The notes: generated by a model not told the origin, from the letters alone. DNA of 64,000 bases from Streptomyces olivochromogenes (GCF_001514115.1 NZ_KQ948464.1:1-64000), one strand, 5' to 3'. Counted from the first letter of the stretch, positions 44,199 to 53,283 are shown. Translations and numbers: made by a program.

Positions 44199-45338
44199 AT
44201 GACACGGACGACGGACTTCCTGGCCCCGGCCCGGCTCGGCCGGCTCGGGCTCCCCCACCACCTCGTGATGGCCCCGCTCACCCGCAACCGCGCGGAGGCG
44301 GACGGCACCCCGGGTCCCCTCATGGTCACCCACTACACCCAGCGCGCCACGGCCGGTCTGCTCATCGGTGAGGCGTCGACACCGAACGCGGTCGGCCAGA
44401 CGTACCCGAACATCACCGCGATCCACACCGACCGGCACGAGGCCGGGTGGCGGCGGGTCACCGAGGCGGTGCGGGCGGCGGGCGGACACATGTTCCTGCA
44501 GCTCCAGCACGGTGGGCGGGTCAGCCATCCGGCGACCACCGGCCTGACCCCGGTCGCGCCCTCCCCCGTGCCGCTGCCGGAGACGATCTTCACTCCGCGG
44601 GGGCACCGGCCCGCCGTCGTGCCCCGGGAGATGACCCGCGACGACATCCGCGCCACCGCGGCCGACTTCGCCGCGGCCGCCCGCCGCGCCGTCGCGGCGG
44701 GTTTCGAGGGCGTCGAGGTGCACTCGGCCAACGGGCATCTACTGCACCAGTTCCTCGCCGGCAACACCAACCGCAGGACGGACGGGTACGGCGGCCCGGC
44801 CGGGCGGCGGGTGCGGTTCACGGCGGAGGTCACCGAGGCGGTGGCCGACGCGATCGGCGCCGACCGGGTGGGCCTGCGGATCTCCCCCGGCAGCACCGTC
44901 AACGGCGTGCGGGAGGACGACACCGAAGCCCTCTACCCCGCGCTCCTGGCCCGGCTGAAGGACCTGGACCTCGCCTATCTGCACCTCGTGCACGCCGACC
45001 CGGACACGACGGTGTACCGGCGGATCCGCGCGGACTGGCCCGGCGTCCTGATCGGCAACCCGGTCCTGACCGACCTCACCACCGAGGCCGTGACCCGGGC
45101 CGCCCGGGACATGCTGGCGGCCGGCGCCGACCTGGTCGCCCTCGGCCGTCCGTTCCTGGCCAACCCGGACCTGGTGCGACGGCTGCGCCTGGGCGCCCCG
45201 CTCAACCCGGTCCGGGACCGGTACCTGATGTACGTGGGCGGGGCTGACGGCTACACCGACTACCCCGCCCTGGACGCTCAGGCCCCGTCGCCGTCGAGGG
45301 ACTCGATCGTCGCGACGGACGGACCGCGGGTGGCCTGA
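44199..45338 (+). CDS. Old yellow enzyme family alkene reductase
   Basis: 379 aa FMN TIM-barrel oxidoreductase (NemA/OYE class), reducing activated alkenes, quinones, or nitro compounds with NAD(P)H. FMN/substrate motifs: MAPLTRNRAEADGTPGPLM, HMFLQLQHGGRVSHP, and the substrate-binding pair His175/Asn178 in GVEVHSANGHLLHQF followed by NRRTDGYGG. Start at ATG 44199 directly after the MerR-type promoter. Reactive electrophiles are the likely inducers, sensed by the divergent MerR. The 3' end overlaps the convergent dipeptidase gene by 61 bases. Confidence 0.94.
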   Translation: MTRTTDFLAPARLGRLGLPHHLVMAPLTRNRAEADGTPGPLMVTHYTQRATAGLLIGEASTPNAVGQTYPNITAIHTDRHEAGWRRVTEAVRAAGGHMFLQLQHGGRVSHPATTGLTPVAPSPVPLPETIFTPRGHRPAVVPREMTRDDIRATAADFAAAARRAVAAGFEGVEVHSANGHLLHQFLAGNTNRRTDGYGGPAGRRVRFTAEVTEAVADAIGADRVGLRISPGSTVNGVREDDTEALYPALLARLKDLDLAYLHLVHADPDTTVYRRIRADWPGVLIGNPVLTDLTTEAVTRAARDMLAAGADLVALGRPFLANPDLVRRLRLGAPLNPVRDRYLMYVGGADGYTDYPALDAQAPSPSRDSIVATDGPRVA

Positions 45339-46495
45339 AGACCGCGCGCCACGTCTTCCGCCGCGCCCAGCACCCGTACCGCGTTCTGCCAGGTCAGCTT
45401 GGCGAGGTCGGTCTTCGACCAGCCGCGGTCCAGCAGTTCGGCGATCAGGTTCGGGTAGCCGGAGACGTCGTCGAGGCCGTCCGGGGTGAACGCCGTGCCG
45501 TCGTAGTCGCCGCCGATGCCGAGGTGGTCGACGCCGGCGGCCTCGCGCATGTGGTCGAGGTGGTCCGCCACCGTCGACACCGTGGCAATGGGGCGCGGGT
45601 GGGACTCCTCGAAGGCGCGGTGGATCTTCATGCCGTCGGGGGTGGTGTCGAGGTGGTGGAAGCCGTTCGCGCGCATGTTCTCGTCGGCCGCGGCCGTCCA
45701 GTCGACCGCCGCCTGGAGGACGAACTTCGGCACGAACGTCACCATCGCCACTCCCCCGTTGGCGGGCAGCCGCTCCAGGACGTCGTCCGGGATGTTGCGC
45801 GGGTGGTCGCACACCGCGCGCGAGGAGGAGTGGGAGAAGATCACCGGCGCGGAGCTCGTGTCGAGCGCGTCCCGCATGGTCGTCGCCGCGACGTGCGAGA
45901 GGTCGACCAGCATGCCCTCGCGGTTCATCTCCCGCACGACCTCACGGCCGAAGGCCGACAGACCGCCGACGGTGGGCACGTCGGTCGCCGAGTCCGCCCA
46001 CGCGATGTTGTGGTTGTGGGTGAGGGTCATGTAGCGCACGCCCAGCGCGTACAACCCCCGCAGCACGGCAAGGGAGTTGTCGATGGAGTGGCCGCCCTCC
46101 GCGCCCATCAGGGAGGCGATACGGCCCTCCGTGCGCGCCGCCTCCATGTCGGCGGCGGTCAGCGCGGCCCGCAGGTCGGAGGGGTGACGGTCGATCAACC
46201 GCCGTACGCAGTCGATCTGTTCGAGCGTCGCGGTGACCGCGCCCGGCAGGTCCGAGCGGACGTACACCGACCAGAACTGCGCGCCGACGCCGCCCGCGCG
46301 CAGCCGGGCCAGGTCGGTGTGCAGGTGGGCGCTCTGGTCCGCGGCGATGTCGCGGGCACCGAGGTCGTAGCGGACCTGTTCGCGCAGCGCCCAGGGGAGG
46401 TCGTTGTGGCCGTCGACGACGGGGAAGTCGGCGAGGAGGGCGCGGGCCTCGTCGAGGCGTGCCGTGGACGTGACGGACGACGTGGGGGAGGCCAT
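45278..46495 (-). CDS. Membrane dipeptidase (renal dipeptidase family, M19)
   Basis: 405 aa zinc metallohydrolase of the amidohydrolase superfamily. First metal pair in VVDGHNDLPWALR (HxD), bridging Glu in LMGAEGGHSI, later His in MTLTHNHNIAW and FSHSSSRAVCD, and Asp in HLGIGGDYDG. Hydrolyses dipeptides with a C-terminal L or D residue, and some beta-lactams. No signal peptide is evident, so the location is likely cytosolic. ATG 46495 has GGGAAG 8 bases upstream; an in-frame GTG at 46504 overlaps the purE stop (GTGA) and is a possible alternative. Last gene of a purK-purE-dipeptidase operon. Confidence 0.92.
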   Translation of the reverse strand: MASPTSSVTSTARLDEARALLADFPVVDGHNDLPWALREQVRYDLGARDIAADQSAHLHTDLARLRAGGVGAQFWSVYVRSDLPGAVTATLEQIDCVRRLIDRHPSDLRAALTAADMEAARTEGRIASLMGAEGGHSIDNSLAVLRGLYALGVRYMTLTHNHNIAWADSATDVPTVGGLSAFGREVVREMNREGMLVDLSHVAATTMRDALDTSSAPVIFSHSSSRAVCDHPRNIPDDVLERLPANGGVAMVTFVPKFVLQAAVDWTAAADENMRANGFHHLDTTPDGMKIHRAFEESHPRPIATVSTVADHLDHMREAAGVDHLGIGGDYDGTAFTPDGLDDVSGYPNLIAELLDRGWSKTDLAKLTWQNAVRVLGAAEDVARGLQATRGPSVATIESLDGDGA

Positions 46496-46500
46496 GGGCG

Positions 46501-47031
46501 TCACTTCCCGGAGCCGAAGCCGAAGCCGCCGCCCGCGCCCTCGACCTTGGCGCGCAACCGCTTGCCCTTCTCGGTGGCCTGGTCGTTCAGCTCCTGCTGG
46601 AACTCCCGCATGCGGGTGAGGAGTTCCTCGTCGTGCGCGGCGAGCATCCGGGCGGCCAGCAGGCCCGCGTTGCGCGCGCCGCCGACGGAGACGGTCGCGA
46701 CCGGGACGCCGGCCGGCATCTGCACGATCGACAGCAGCGAGTCCATGCCGTCGAGGTACTTCAGCGGGACCGGCACGCCGATGACGGGCAGCGGGGTCAC
46801 GGACGCGAGCATGCCGGGCAGGTGGGCCGCCCCGCCCGCGCCCGCGATGATCGCCTTGAGCCCGCGCTCCGCGGCCTGCTCGCCGTACGCGATCATCTCG
46901 TGCGGCATGCGGTGCGCGGAGACGACATCCACCTCGTAGGGGATCTCGAACTCGTCCAGCGCCTGCGCGGCCGCTTCCATGACGGGCCAGTCGGAGTCCG
47001 ACCCCATGACAATGCCTACGACGGGGCTCAT
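46501..47031 (-). CDS. purE: N5-carboxyaminoimidazole ribonucleotide mutase
   Basis: 176 aa class I PurE; moves the carboxyl group from N5-CAIR to CAIR in purine synthesis, working directly after PurK. Conserved phosphate/substrate loops: VGIVMGSDSDWPVMEAA, VVSAHRMPHEM with the catalytic His, and IAGAGGAAHLPGMLAS. The length is standard, with a short Gly/Phe-rich C-terminal end. The ATG at 47029-47031 overlaps the purK stop (ATGA), a coupling typical of this pair. Confidence 0.96.
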   Translation of the reverse strand: MSPVVGIVMGSDSDWPVMEAAAQALDEFEIPYEVDVVSAHRMPHEMIAYGEQAAERGLKAIIAGAGGAAHLPGMLASVTPLPVIGVPVPLKYLDGMDSLLSIVQMPAGVPVATVSVGGARNAGLLAARMLAAHDEELLTRMREFQQELNDQATEKGKRLRAKVEGAGGGFGFGSGK

Positions 47032-48188
47032 TCGGTGATCGTGCCTCTCAGGTAACCGGCTGCGTGGCGGGCGCGCTCGAGAACGTCGTCCAGGTCCTCG
47101 CCGTAGGTGTTGACGTGGCCGACCTTGCGGCCGGGCTTCACGTCCTTGCCGTACATGTGGATCTTCAGCTGAGGGTCGCGGGCCATGCAGTGCAGGTACG
47201 CGTAGTACATGTCCGGGTAGTCGCCGCCCAGGACGTTGACCATGACCGTCCACTTGGCGCGCGGGCGCGGGTCGCCCAGGGGGAGGTCCAGGACCGCGCG
47301 GACGTGGTTGGCGAACTGGGAGGTGATCGCGCCGTCCTGGGTCCAGTGGCCCGAGTTGTGCGGGCGCATGGCCAGCTCGTTGACCAGGATGCGGCCGTCG
47401 GGGGTCTCGAAGAGCTCGACGGCCAGGTGACCGACGACACCGAGTTCCTTGGCGATGCGCAGCGCGAGCTCCTCGGCCTGGAGGGCCAGCTCGTCCGGTA
47501 TGCCGGGCGCGGGGGCGATCACCGTGTCGCAGACGCCGTTGACCTGCTGGGACTCGACCACCGGGTACGCGACCGCCTGACCGTGCGGGGAGCGGACGAC
47601 GTTCGCCGCGAGTTCCCGTACGAAGTCGACCTTCTCCTCGGCGAGGACGGGCACGCCGGCCCGGAAGGGCTCGGCCGCGTCCTCGATCGACCGGACGAAC
47701 CAGACGCCCTTGCCGTCGTAGCCGCCGCGGACCGTCTTGAGGATGATCGGGAAACCGTCACCCCCTGCCCCTTCGGCGAGGCCCTCCGCCGCGAACGCGG
47801 CCACGTCCTCGACGTCGGTCACGATCCGGTGCCGTGGGCACGGCACACCGATCTCGTCGAGCTTCGCGCGCATCACGCCCTTGTCCTGGGCGTGCACGAG
47901 CGCGTCCGGGCCGGGGCGGACGGGGATGCCGTCCGCCTCCAGGGCACGCAGATGCTCGGTGGGTACGTGTTCGTGATCGAAGGTGATCACATCGCAGCCC
48001 CGCGCGAACTCACGCAGCGTGTCGAGGTCGCGGTAGTCGCCGATGACGACATCGCCGACGACCTGCGCCGCGGAATCCTGAGGGGTGTCACTGAGGAGCT
48101 TGAACTTGATGCCGAGCGGGATGCCCGCCTCGTGTGTCATACGAGCGAGCTGGCCCCCGCCGACCATGCCGACTACCGGGAACGTCAC
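47028..48188 (-). CDS. purK: 5-(carboxyamino)imidazole ribonucleotide synthase
   Basis: 386 aa ATP-grasp enzyme converting AIR, ATP and bicarbonate to N5-CAIR. N-terminal VVGMVGGGQLARMTHEAG, ATP-grasp segments FPIILKTVRGGYDGKG and NELAMRPHNSGHWTQDG, with catalytic metal ligands ELFETPDGRILVNE. GTG at 48186-48188 begins the conserved strand; a TACCCT -10 (48196-48201) lies 7 bases before it, so the operon mRNA is probably leaderless. Overlaps purE by 4 bases. Confidence 0.96.
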   Translation of the reverse strand: MTFPVVGMVGGGQLARMTHEAGIPLGIKFKLLSDTPQDSAAQVVGDVVIGDYRDLDTLREFARGCDVITFDHEHVPTEHLRALEADGIPVRPGPDALVHAQDKGVMRAKLDEIGVPCPRHRIVTDVEDVAAFAAEGLAEGAGGDGFPIILKTVRGGYDGKGVWFVRSIEDAAEPFRAGVPVLAEEKVDFVRELAANVVRSPHGQAVAYPVVESQQVNGVCDTVIAPAPGIPDELALQAEELALRIAKELGVVGHLAVELFETPDGRILVNELAMRPHNSGHWTQDGAITSQFANHVRAVLDLPLGDPRPRAKWTVMVNVLGGDYPDMYYAYLHCMARDPQLKIHMYGKDVKPGRKVGHVNTYGEDLDDVLERARHAAGYLRGTITE

Positions 48189-48440
48189 GCTGCAAGGGTA
48201 TCGGTCGCGCCATGGGGGCCGGTTTCCGCGCCCGCGGTCCGGCAGTGATTCCGGCGTGATCACGGCGTGGCCCCGGCGTGGCCCCGGCTGTGATCCCGGC
48301 CGCGGCCCGGGTTTTCCCTCGCTGTGACCCGCTCTTTCCGGTCCCGTGAGGCCCTCCACAGGCACGAGGGCGGCCCGCTGGTTAGAGTGGCTGGGTTGAA
48401 TTTTTCGACCGATGTCCGACCTACGGGGGCTGGCGACACC

Positions 48441-48992
48441 ATGGGCAGTGCTTCTTCGGGGCTTCATGTACGGCCCCGCAGCGGGGTTCGCCGCCGGTTC
48501 GACCAGTTGTCCCGGGAGATCGCGAAGTTCGGGGCGGTCGGCGGAGCGGGGCTTCTCGTCAACCTGGTGACCTTCAACCTGGTGCGCAGCGCGACCGGGC
48601 TGCAGGTCGTGCGGGCGAGCGTCATCGCCACGATCGTCGCAATCGTCTTCAACTACATCGGGTTCCGCTACTTCACGTACCGGGACCGCGACCGGGGCGG
48701 CCGCACCAAGGAGATGGGCCTCTTCGTGCTGTTCAGCGCGGTGGGGCTGGTCATCGAGAACGGTGTGCTGTACGTGGCGACGTACGGGTTCGGCTGGGAC
48801 AGCCCGCTGCAGAGCAACATCTTCAAGTTCCTCGGCATCGGCATCGCGACGCTGTTCCGGTTCTGGTCGTACCGCACGTGGGTGTTCCGCACGGCCCCGG
48901 ACGAGGCGCGTGAGGTCCTGGAGAGCGCGGAGGCGATCCTCGACGAGGAGCCGGAGCCTCGGCGGTCCCGGGCACGGGCGCGGGCGAACTGA
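48441..48992 (+). CDS. GtrA-like membrane protein
   Basis: 183 aa. Four hydrophobic helices (about 30-50, 58-80, 94-113, 130-150) with the family motif FGAVGGAGLLVNLVTFNLV at the first helix and FNYIGFRYFTYRD after the second. GtrA proteins flip or hand over polyprenyl-phosphate sugars for cell-surface glycosylation. The acidic C-terminal tail (EEPEPRRSRARARAN) is short. ATG 48441 was chosen because it begins a soluble head before the first helix; upstream in-frame starts would give an unsupported extension. A TAGAGT -10-like box lies near 48382. Confidence 0.9.
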   Translation: MGSASSGLHVRPRSGVRRRFDQLSREIAKFGAVGGAGLLVNLVTFNLVRSATGLQVVRASVIATIVAIVFNYIGFRYFTYRDRDRGGRTKEMGLFVLFSAVGLVIENGVLYVATYGFGWDSPLQSNIFKFLGIGIATLFRFWSYRTWVFRTAPDEAREVLESAEAILDEEPEPRRSRARARAN

Positions 48993-49016
48993 GCCCCCGG
49001 GGGCTGCCCGACAGGG

Positions 49017-50297
49017 CTACCTGACCGTTCGTTCCTCGTCGTCCTCCACCCGTGGTGGTCTCTTCAGCGGGGTGCGGGAGAGGAACAGGCCGAACACCGG
49101 CGGCTGTGCCTGGAGCATCTCCAGACGTCCCCCGTCCGCCTCCGCGAGGTCGCGGGCGACCGCGAGGCCGATGCCCGTGGAGTTGCGGCCGCTGATCGTG
49201 CGCTCGAAGATGCGGGCGCCCAGGTCGGTGGGGACACCGGGGCCCTCGTCCGTGACCTCCACGACGGCCTGGTTGCCCGTGACACGGGTGCGCAGGGCGA
49301 CCGTGCCGCCCCCGTGCATGAGCGAGTTCTCGATGAGCGCGGCCAGTACCTGGGCGACCGCGCCCGGGGTGCCGACGGCCTGCAGATGCCGCTTGCCCGA
49401 GCTGACGACGGCGCGGCCCGCGCTGCGGTAGGCCGGGCGCCACTCCTCCAGCTGCTGCTTGATTACCTCGTCGAGGTCGAAGGTGACGGCGGAGCCGGTA
49501 CGGGGGTCACGGGCGTTGGTAAGCAGCCGCTCCACCACGTCCGTGAGGCGCTCGACCTGGGTCAGGGCAATCGTCGCCTCCTCCTTCACGTTGTCCGGGT
49601 CATCCGTGAGGGTGATTTCCTCCAGGCGCATGGAGAGGGCCGTCAGCGGCGTACGGAGCTGGTGGGAGGCGTCCGCGGCGAGGCGGCGCTCGGCGGTGAG
49701 CATCCGTGCGATCCGCTCCGCGCTGCCGTCGAGGACGTCGGCGACACGGTCCAGCTCCGGGACGCCGTAGCGCTTGTGGCGCGGGCGGGGGTCGCCCGAA
49801 CCGAGCCGCTCCGCGGTCTCCGCGAGGTCGGTGAGCGGGGAGGCGAGGCGGTTGGCCTGCCGTACGGCCAGCAGGACGGCGGCGACGATCGCGAGCAGCG
49901 CGACCGCGGCGATGATCAGGAGGGTGCGGCCGACCTCGCGCGTCACGGCCGAGCGGGGCTCCTGGACGGTGACCGTCTCGCCCTCCTCGCCCTTGGCCGT
50001 GGAGTGGATGACGTCACCGCTGGGCTGGAGGCCGAGCTCGACGGGGGCCTGGCCGGGGATGCGGATCACGGCGTACCGGTCTTCCGCGATCTGGTTCTTG
50101 AGGATCTCCGCGTTGATGTGCTCGTCGCCGAGGATGCGGCTGTCGACGATGCTGGCCAGGCGCAGGGCCTCGGAGTCCACGCGTTCCTGGGCGCTGTTGC
50201 TGATCGTGCGGGTCTCGACGATCACGAGGGACACGCCGAAGACGCCGATCACGACGAGCACGACGGCGAGCGTGGACTGGATGAGACGGCGACGCAC
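49017..50297 (-). CDS. Two-component sensor histidine kinase
   Basis: 426 aa. One membrane helix near 8-30, an extracytoplasmic part (about 31-120), a second helix (about 125-145), then a HAMP linker, the H-box ASHQLRTPLTALSMRLEEI, and an HATPase_c domain with VAALIENSLMHGGG (N box), VEVTDEGPGVP (G1) and STGIGLAVARDLAEADGG (G2). GTG at 50295-50297 follows GGAGGA closely. The cognate regulator is upstream on the same strand; a dispersed repeat sits between them, 219 bases apart. Signal unknown. Confidence 0.93.
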   Translation of the reverse strand: MRRRLIQSTLAVVLVVIGVFGVSLVIVETRTISNSAQERVDSEALRLASIVDSRILGDEHINAEILKNQIAEDRYAVIRIPGQAPVELGLQPSGDVIHSTAKGEEGETVTVQEPRSAVTREVGRTLLIIAAVALLAIVAAVLLAVRQANRLASPLTDLAETAERLGSGDPRPRHKRYGVPELDRVADVLDGSAERIARMLTAERRLAADASHQLRTPLTALSMRLEEITLTDDPDNVKEEATIALTQVERLTDVVERLLTNARDPRTGSAVTFDLDEVIKQQLEEWRPAYRSAGRAVVSSGKRHLQAVGTPGAVAQVLAALIENSLMHGGGTVALRTRVTGNQAVVEVTDEGPGVPTDLGARIFERTISGRNSTGIGLAVARDLAEADGGRLEMLQAQPPVFGLFLSRTPLKRPPRVEDDEERTVR

Positions 50298-50385
50298 GGG
50301 GTCCTCCGGGCGGGTGGCTGTACGTGGACCAGTGTGCCTTGACGCTGCGCCGAGCTGGGACAGGGGAGGCGCTCGGGTAGCCCGG

Positions 50386-50460
50386 GGTTCTCTTTCGCTG
50401 CGGGCCGGTGGGGGCTGGGCGCGCAGTTCCCCGCGCCCCTGGGGCGGGGCTTCGCCCCGC
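50386..50460. repeat. Dispersed intergenic repeat (copy 3, inverted)
   Basis: Read on the minus strand, 50386-50440 carries the GGGGCGCGGGGAACTGCGCG module running to a CCCGCAGCG-like end, matching 9199-9247 and 24437-24485; GGGGCGGGGCTTCGCCCC adds a hairpin. It lies inside the two-component operon, between the regulator stop and the kinase start. Confidence 0.75.
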
Positions 50461-50516
50461 ATCCCCGGCCCGCCCGGAGCCGCCCCCTGTCCCCCCGCAC
50501 CCGCCCCCGCGCGGCC

Positions 50517-51194
50517 TCAGCTCTTTTCGAAGCGGAAGCCGACTCCTCGTACCGTCGCGATGTAGCGGGGGTTCGCCGCGTCGTCGCCGAGCTTCTTGCG
50601 GAGCCAGGAGATGTGCATGTCGAGGGTCTTGGTGGACGACCACCACGTGGTGTCCCAGACCTCGCGCATCAGCTGGTCGCGCGTGACGACCCGGCCGGCG
50701 TCACGGACGAGGACCCGCAGCAGGTCGAACTCCTTCGCCGTGAGCTGGAGTTCCTCGTCGCCCATCCAGGCCCGGTGCGACTCGACGTCGATGCGCACCC
50801 CGTGGGTGGCGGGCGGCTGCTGCGGCTCCGCGGCGCCGCGCCGCAGGAGGGCCCGGACACGGGCGAGCAGTTCGGCGAGGCGGAAGGGCTTGGTGACGTA
50901 GTCGTCGGCGCCCGCGTCGAGACCGACGACGGTGTCCACCTCGTCGGCGCGCGCGGTCAGGATGAGGATGGGGACGGTGTGGCCTTCGGCACGGAGGCGG
51001 CGGGCCACTTCGAGGCCGTCCATACCGGGCAGGCCCAGGTCCAGGACGACCAGGTCGACGCCGCCCTGCATTCCGGCGTCGAGCGCGGTGGGTCCGTCCT
51101 CGCGCACTTCGACCTCGTAACCCTCCCGGCGCAGGGCGCGGGCCAAAGGCTCCGAGATGGACGCGTCGTCCTCGGCGAGCAGTACACGGGTCAT
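50517..51194 (-). CDS. OmpR-family response regulator
   Basis: 225 aa. Receiver domain: LLAEDDASISEPLARAL with the acidic pair, phosphoacceptor Asp in LVVLDLGLPGMDGLEVA, Thr in ILILTARADEVD, Lys in DDYVTKPFRLAEL. The C-terminal winged helix has AKEFDLLRVLVRDAGRVVTRDQLMREVW and WLRKKLGDDAANPRYIATVRGVGFRF. ATG 51194 is favoured; there is a TACCAT -10-like box close upstream and no ribosome site, so the mRNA may be leaderless. Partner kinase is at 49017. Regulon not known. Confidence 0.94.
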   Translation of the reverse strand: MTRVLLAEDDASISEPLARALRREGYEVEVREDGPTALDAGMQGGVDLVVLDLGLPGMDGLEVARRLRAEGHTVPILILTARADEVDTVVGLDAGADDYVTKPFRLAELLARVRALLRRGAAEPQQPPATHGVRIDVESHRAWMGDEELQLTAKEFDLLRVLVRDAGRVVTRDQLMREVWDTTWWSSTKTLDMHISWLRKKLGDDAANPRYIATVRGVGFRFEKS

Positions 51195-51685
51195 GGGGTG
51201 ATGGTAGTCCGCCGCGGACAGCGCCTGTGGTGTGATCGCCAACCGTAATTCTTACCTGGGGCTGTACGGTTTCTTGCCTGCGGCTGTGGGAATCGATCTT
51301 GTCCGGCACCTTCGAATAGGTGTCCGTGGTTCCATTATTACCTGTGATCCATGTCTCAAGTCCTTCCATATGCCACATTGACATGTCGTATGGTGACCAG
51401 ACGCCTGTAGCACCAGTAGGGGACCTTTGGCGCGTACTTGCCGCTGAAGGTCTCTTTCATGTGCGGGCTGGTGTTCGCCAGCCTTGAAAGGAATGACCTG
51501 TGGCCGGGCCCGAGCGCATCAACGCGTGACGGGCGTGGATCCCGGTGGTCGCCGTCCGCCGCTTCGCAATCCGGAGCGGACTCCCCGTGGGCGTGGGGAA
51601 GGACGGTCGAGCCCCGCCGGTGCCGGCCGCCCCCCACCGGGCGCGTAACGCTCAAGCAGCGCGTCCCGACCAGCAAGGAACGACC
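51195..51685. other. AT-richer intergenic region before the peptide transporter
   Basis: 491 bases without a supported gene, rich in A/T between 51240 and 51480. It holds a TTGACA -35 at 51378-51383 on the plus strand without a convincing -10 at standard spacing, so the transporter promoter probably lies here, but its exact elements are not resolved. No repeat was found; nearby ORFs are antisense shadows of flanking genes. Confidence 0.5.
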
Positions 51686-53182
51686 ATGGCGTCCAGCCTG
51701 ACGAAGGACTCGGTGACTCCGGGCACCCCCGGTTCCGAGAGGACCTTCTTCGGCCACCCCCGCGGACTGGCCACTCTCTTCATGACCGAGATGTGGGAGC
51801 GATTCTCCTACTACGGCATGAAGGCTCTGCTCCCGCTGTACCTGGTGGCACCGGGCGGCCTGCACCTGAGCGCGGCCACCGCGACCGCGATCTACTCGGT
51901 GTACCTGTCGCTGGTGTACCTGCTCGCCCTGCCGGGTGGCTGGTTCGCCGACCGTGTCCTCGGCCCCCGCAAGACGGTCGCCGTCGCGGGCGTCATCATC
52001 ATGCTGGGCCACCTCACGCTGGCCCTGCCGTCGTCCGGCACGTTCTACGGCGGCCTCGGGCTCGTCGCGATCGGTTCCGGTCTGCTGAAGGCCAACATCT
52101 CCACGATGGTCGGTCACCTCTACGACGGTCCGGACGACCCGCGCCGTGACGGTGGCTTCACGCTCTTCTACATCGGCATCAACGTCGGCGCCTTCGCCGC
52201 TCCGCTGGTCATCGGCACCGTCGGCGAGAACGTCAACTGGCACCTGGGCTTCGCGCTCGCCGCGCTCGGCATGGCGCTGGGTCTGGCCCAGTACCTGCTC
52301 GGCGGCCGTCACCTGAACCCGCGCTCGCACGAGGTCCCCACGCCGCTGTCGGCCGAGGAGAAGGCCGCGACGCTGCGCAAGTCCGCGCTGTGGGCGGCCG
52401 TCGCGGTGGTCTTCTACTGCATCGTCGGCTTCTCGGGTCACTACACCCTGAACTGGCTGCTGGTCCCGATCACCATCGCCGGTCTGATCATCCCGGTCAT
52501 GGTCATCGCCCGGATCAAGCGGGACAAGGACCTCGACCGCGCCGAGCAGTCGAAGATGTCCGCGTACATCTGGTTCTTCGTCGCCGCGGCCGTCTTCTGG
52601 ATGATCTACGACCAGGGCGGCTCGACCATGTCGATCTTCGCCGACTCCTCCGCCGAGAACACGATCTTCGGCTGGGAGTTCCCGGTCTCCTGGTACCAGT
52701 CCGTCAACCCGGTCATGATCATGGCGCTCGCCCCGGTCTTCGCCTGGGCGTGGCTGGCGCTGAACAAGCGCGGCAAGGAGCCGAGCACGGCCACCAAGTT
52801 CGCGTCGGGTCTGATCCTGATCGGTGCCTCGTTCTTCCTGTTCCTGGCTCCGCTGACGATCGCCGAGGGCGGTCACAAGGCGGCCGCGATGTGGCTGGTC
52901 GCGATCTACTTCGTGCAGACCGTCGGCGAGCTGACGCTCTCCCCGGTCGGCCTCTCCGTCACCACGAAGATGGCTCCCGCGAAGTACGCCTCCCAGATGA
53001 TGGGCGTCTGGTTCCTGGCCGTCACCGCCGGTGACGCCACGACGGGTCTCCTGTCCATCGCCAACGTCGACCTCAACAAGACGGGCATCGTCGCCCTGGA
53101 GGCCACGCTCGCCGTGATCGCCGGTGTCGCGGTGTGGATGTACCGCAAGAAGGTCAAGGAACTGATGGGCGACGTGCACTGA
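51686..53182 (+). CDS. Peptide MFS transporter (POT/PTR family)
   Basis: 498 aa, about 14 membrane helices; proton-driven import of di- and tripeptides. Signature segments: MWERFSYYGMKALLPLYL at helix 1 (the E-R-F-S/YYG motif), GGWFADRVLGPRKTV in the first loop, IGINVGAFAAPLVIG, and EFPVSWYQSVNPVMIMALAPVFAW near the C-terminal half. ATG 51686 has AGGAAC ahead and starts MASSLTKDSV; the in-frame extension to 51545 has no family support. Followed by a very strong terminator, so it is probably monocistronic. Confidence 0.95.
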   Translation: MASSLTKDSVTPGTPGSERTFFGHPRGLATLFMTEMWERFSYYGMKALLPLYLVAPGGLHLSAATATAIYSVYLSLVYLLALPGGWFADRVLGPRKTVAVAGVIIMLGHLTLALPSSGTFYGGLGLVAIGSGLLKANISTMVGHLYDGPDDPRRDGGFTLFYIGINVGAFAAPLVIGTVGENVNWHLGFALAALGMALGLAQYLLGGRHLNPRSHEVPTPLSAEEKAATLRKSALWAAVAVVFYCIVGFSGHYTLNWLLVPITIAGLIIPVMVIARIKRDKDLDRAEQSKMSAYIWFFVAAAVFWMIYDQGGSTMSIFADSSAENTIFGWEFPVSWYQSVNPVMIMALAPVFAWAWLALNKRGKEPSTATKFASGLILIGASFFLFLAPLTIAEGGHKAAAMWLVAIYFVQTVGELTLSPVGLSVTTKMAPAKYASQMMGVWFLAVTAGDATTGLLSIANVDLNKTGIVALEATLAVIAGVAVWMYRKKVKELMGDVH

Positions 53183-53206
53183 CGCACGCCTGAACCTGGC
53201 GTTCCC

Positions 53207-53251
53207 CCGAAGGGTCGCCGCACCGATGGGTGCGGCGGCCCTTCGGGTTTT
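53207..53251 (+). terminator. Rho-independent terminator after the POT transporter
   Basis: CCGAAGGGTCGCCGCACC (53207-53224) and its complement (53229-53246) form an 18-pair stem with one G-T pair and a 4-base GATG loop, followed by GTTTT. Confidence 0.9.
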
Positions 53252-53283
53252 CCGGCGACCTTCGGTATTCACTGCCCTGAGCT

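Noticed and set aside
51356..53272. 638-codon frame antisense to the peptide transporter
   Set aside because: Low-complexity Gly/Arg/Asp/Val composition typical of antisense frames in GC-rich genes, no start context, and the sense strand has a well-conserved transporter.
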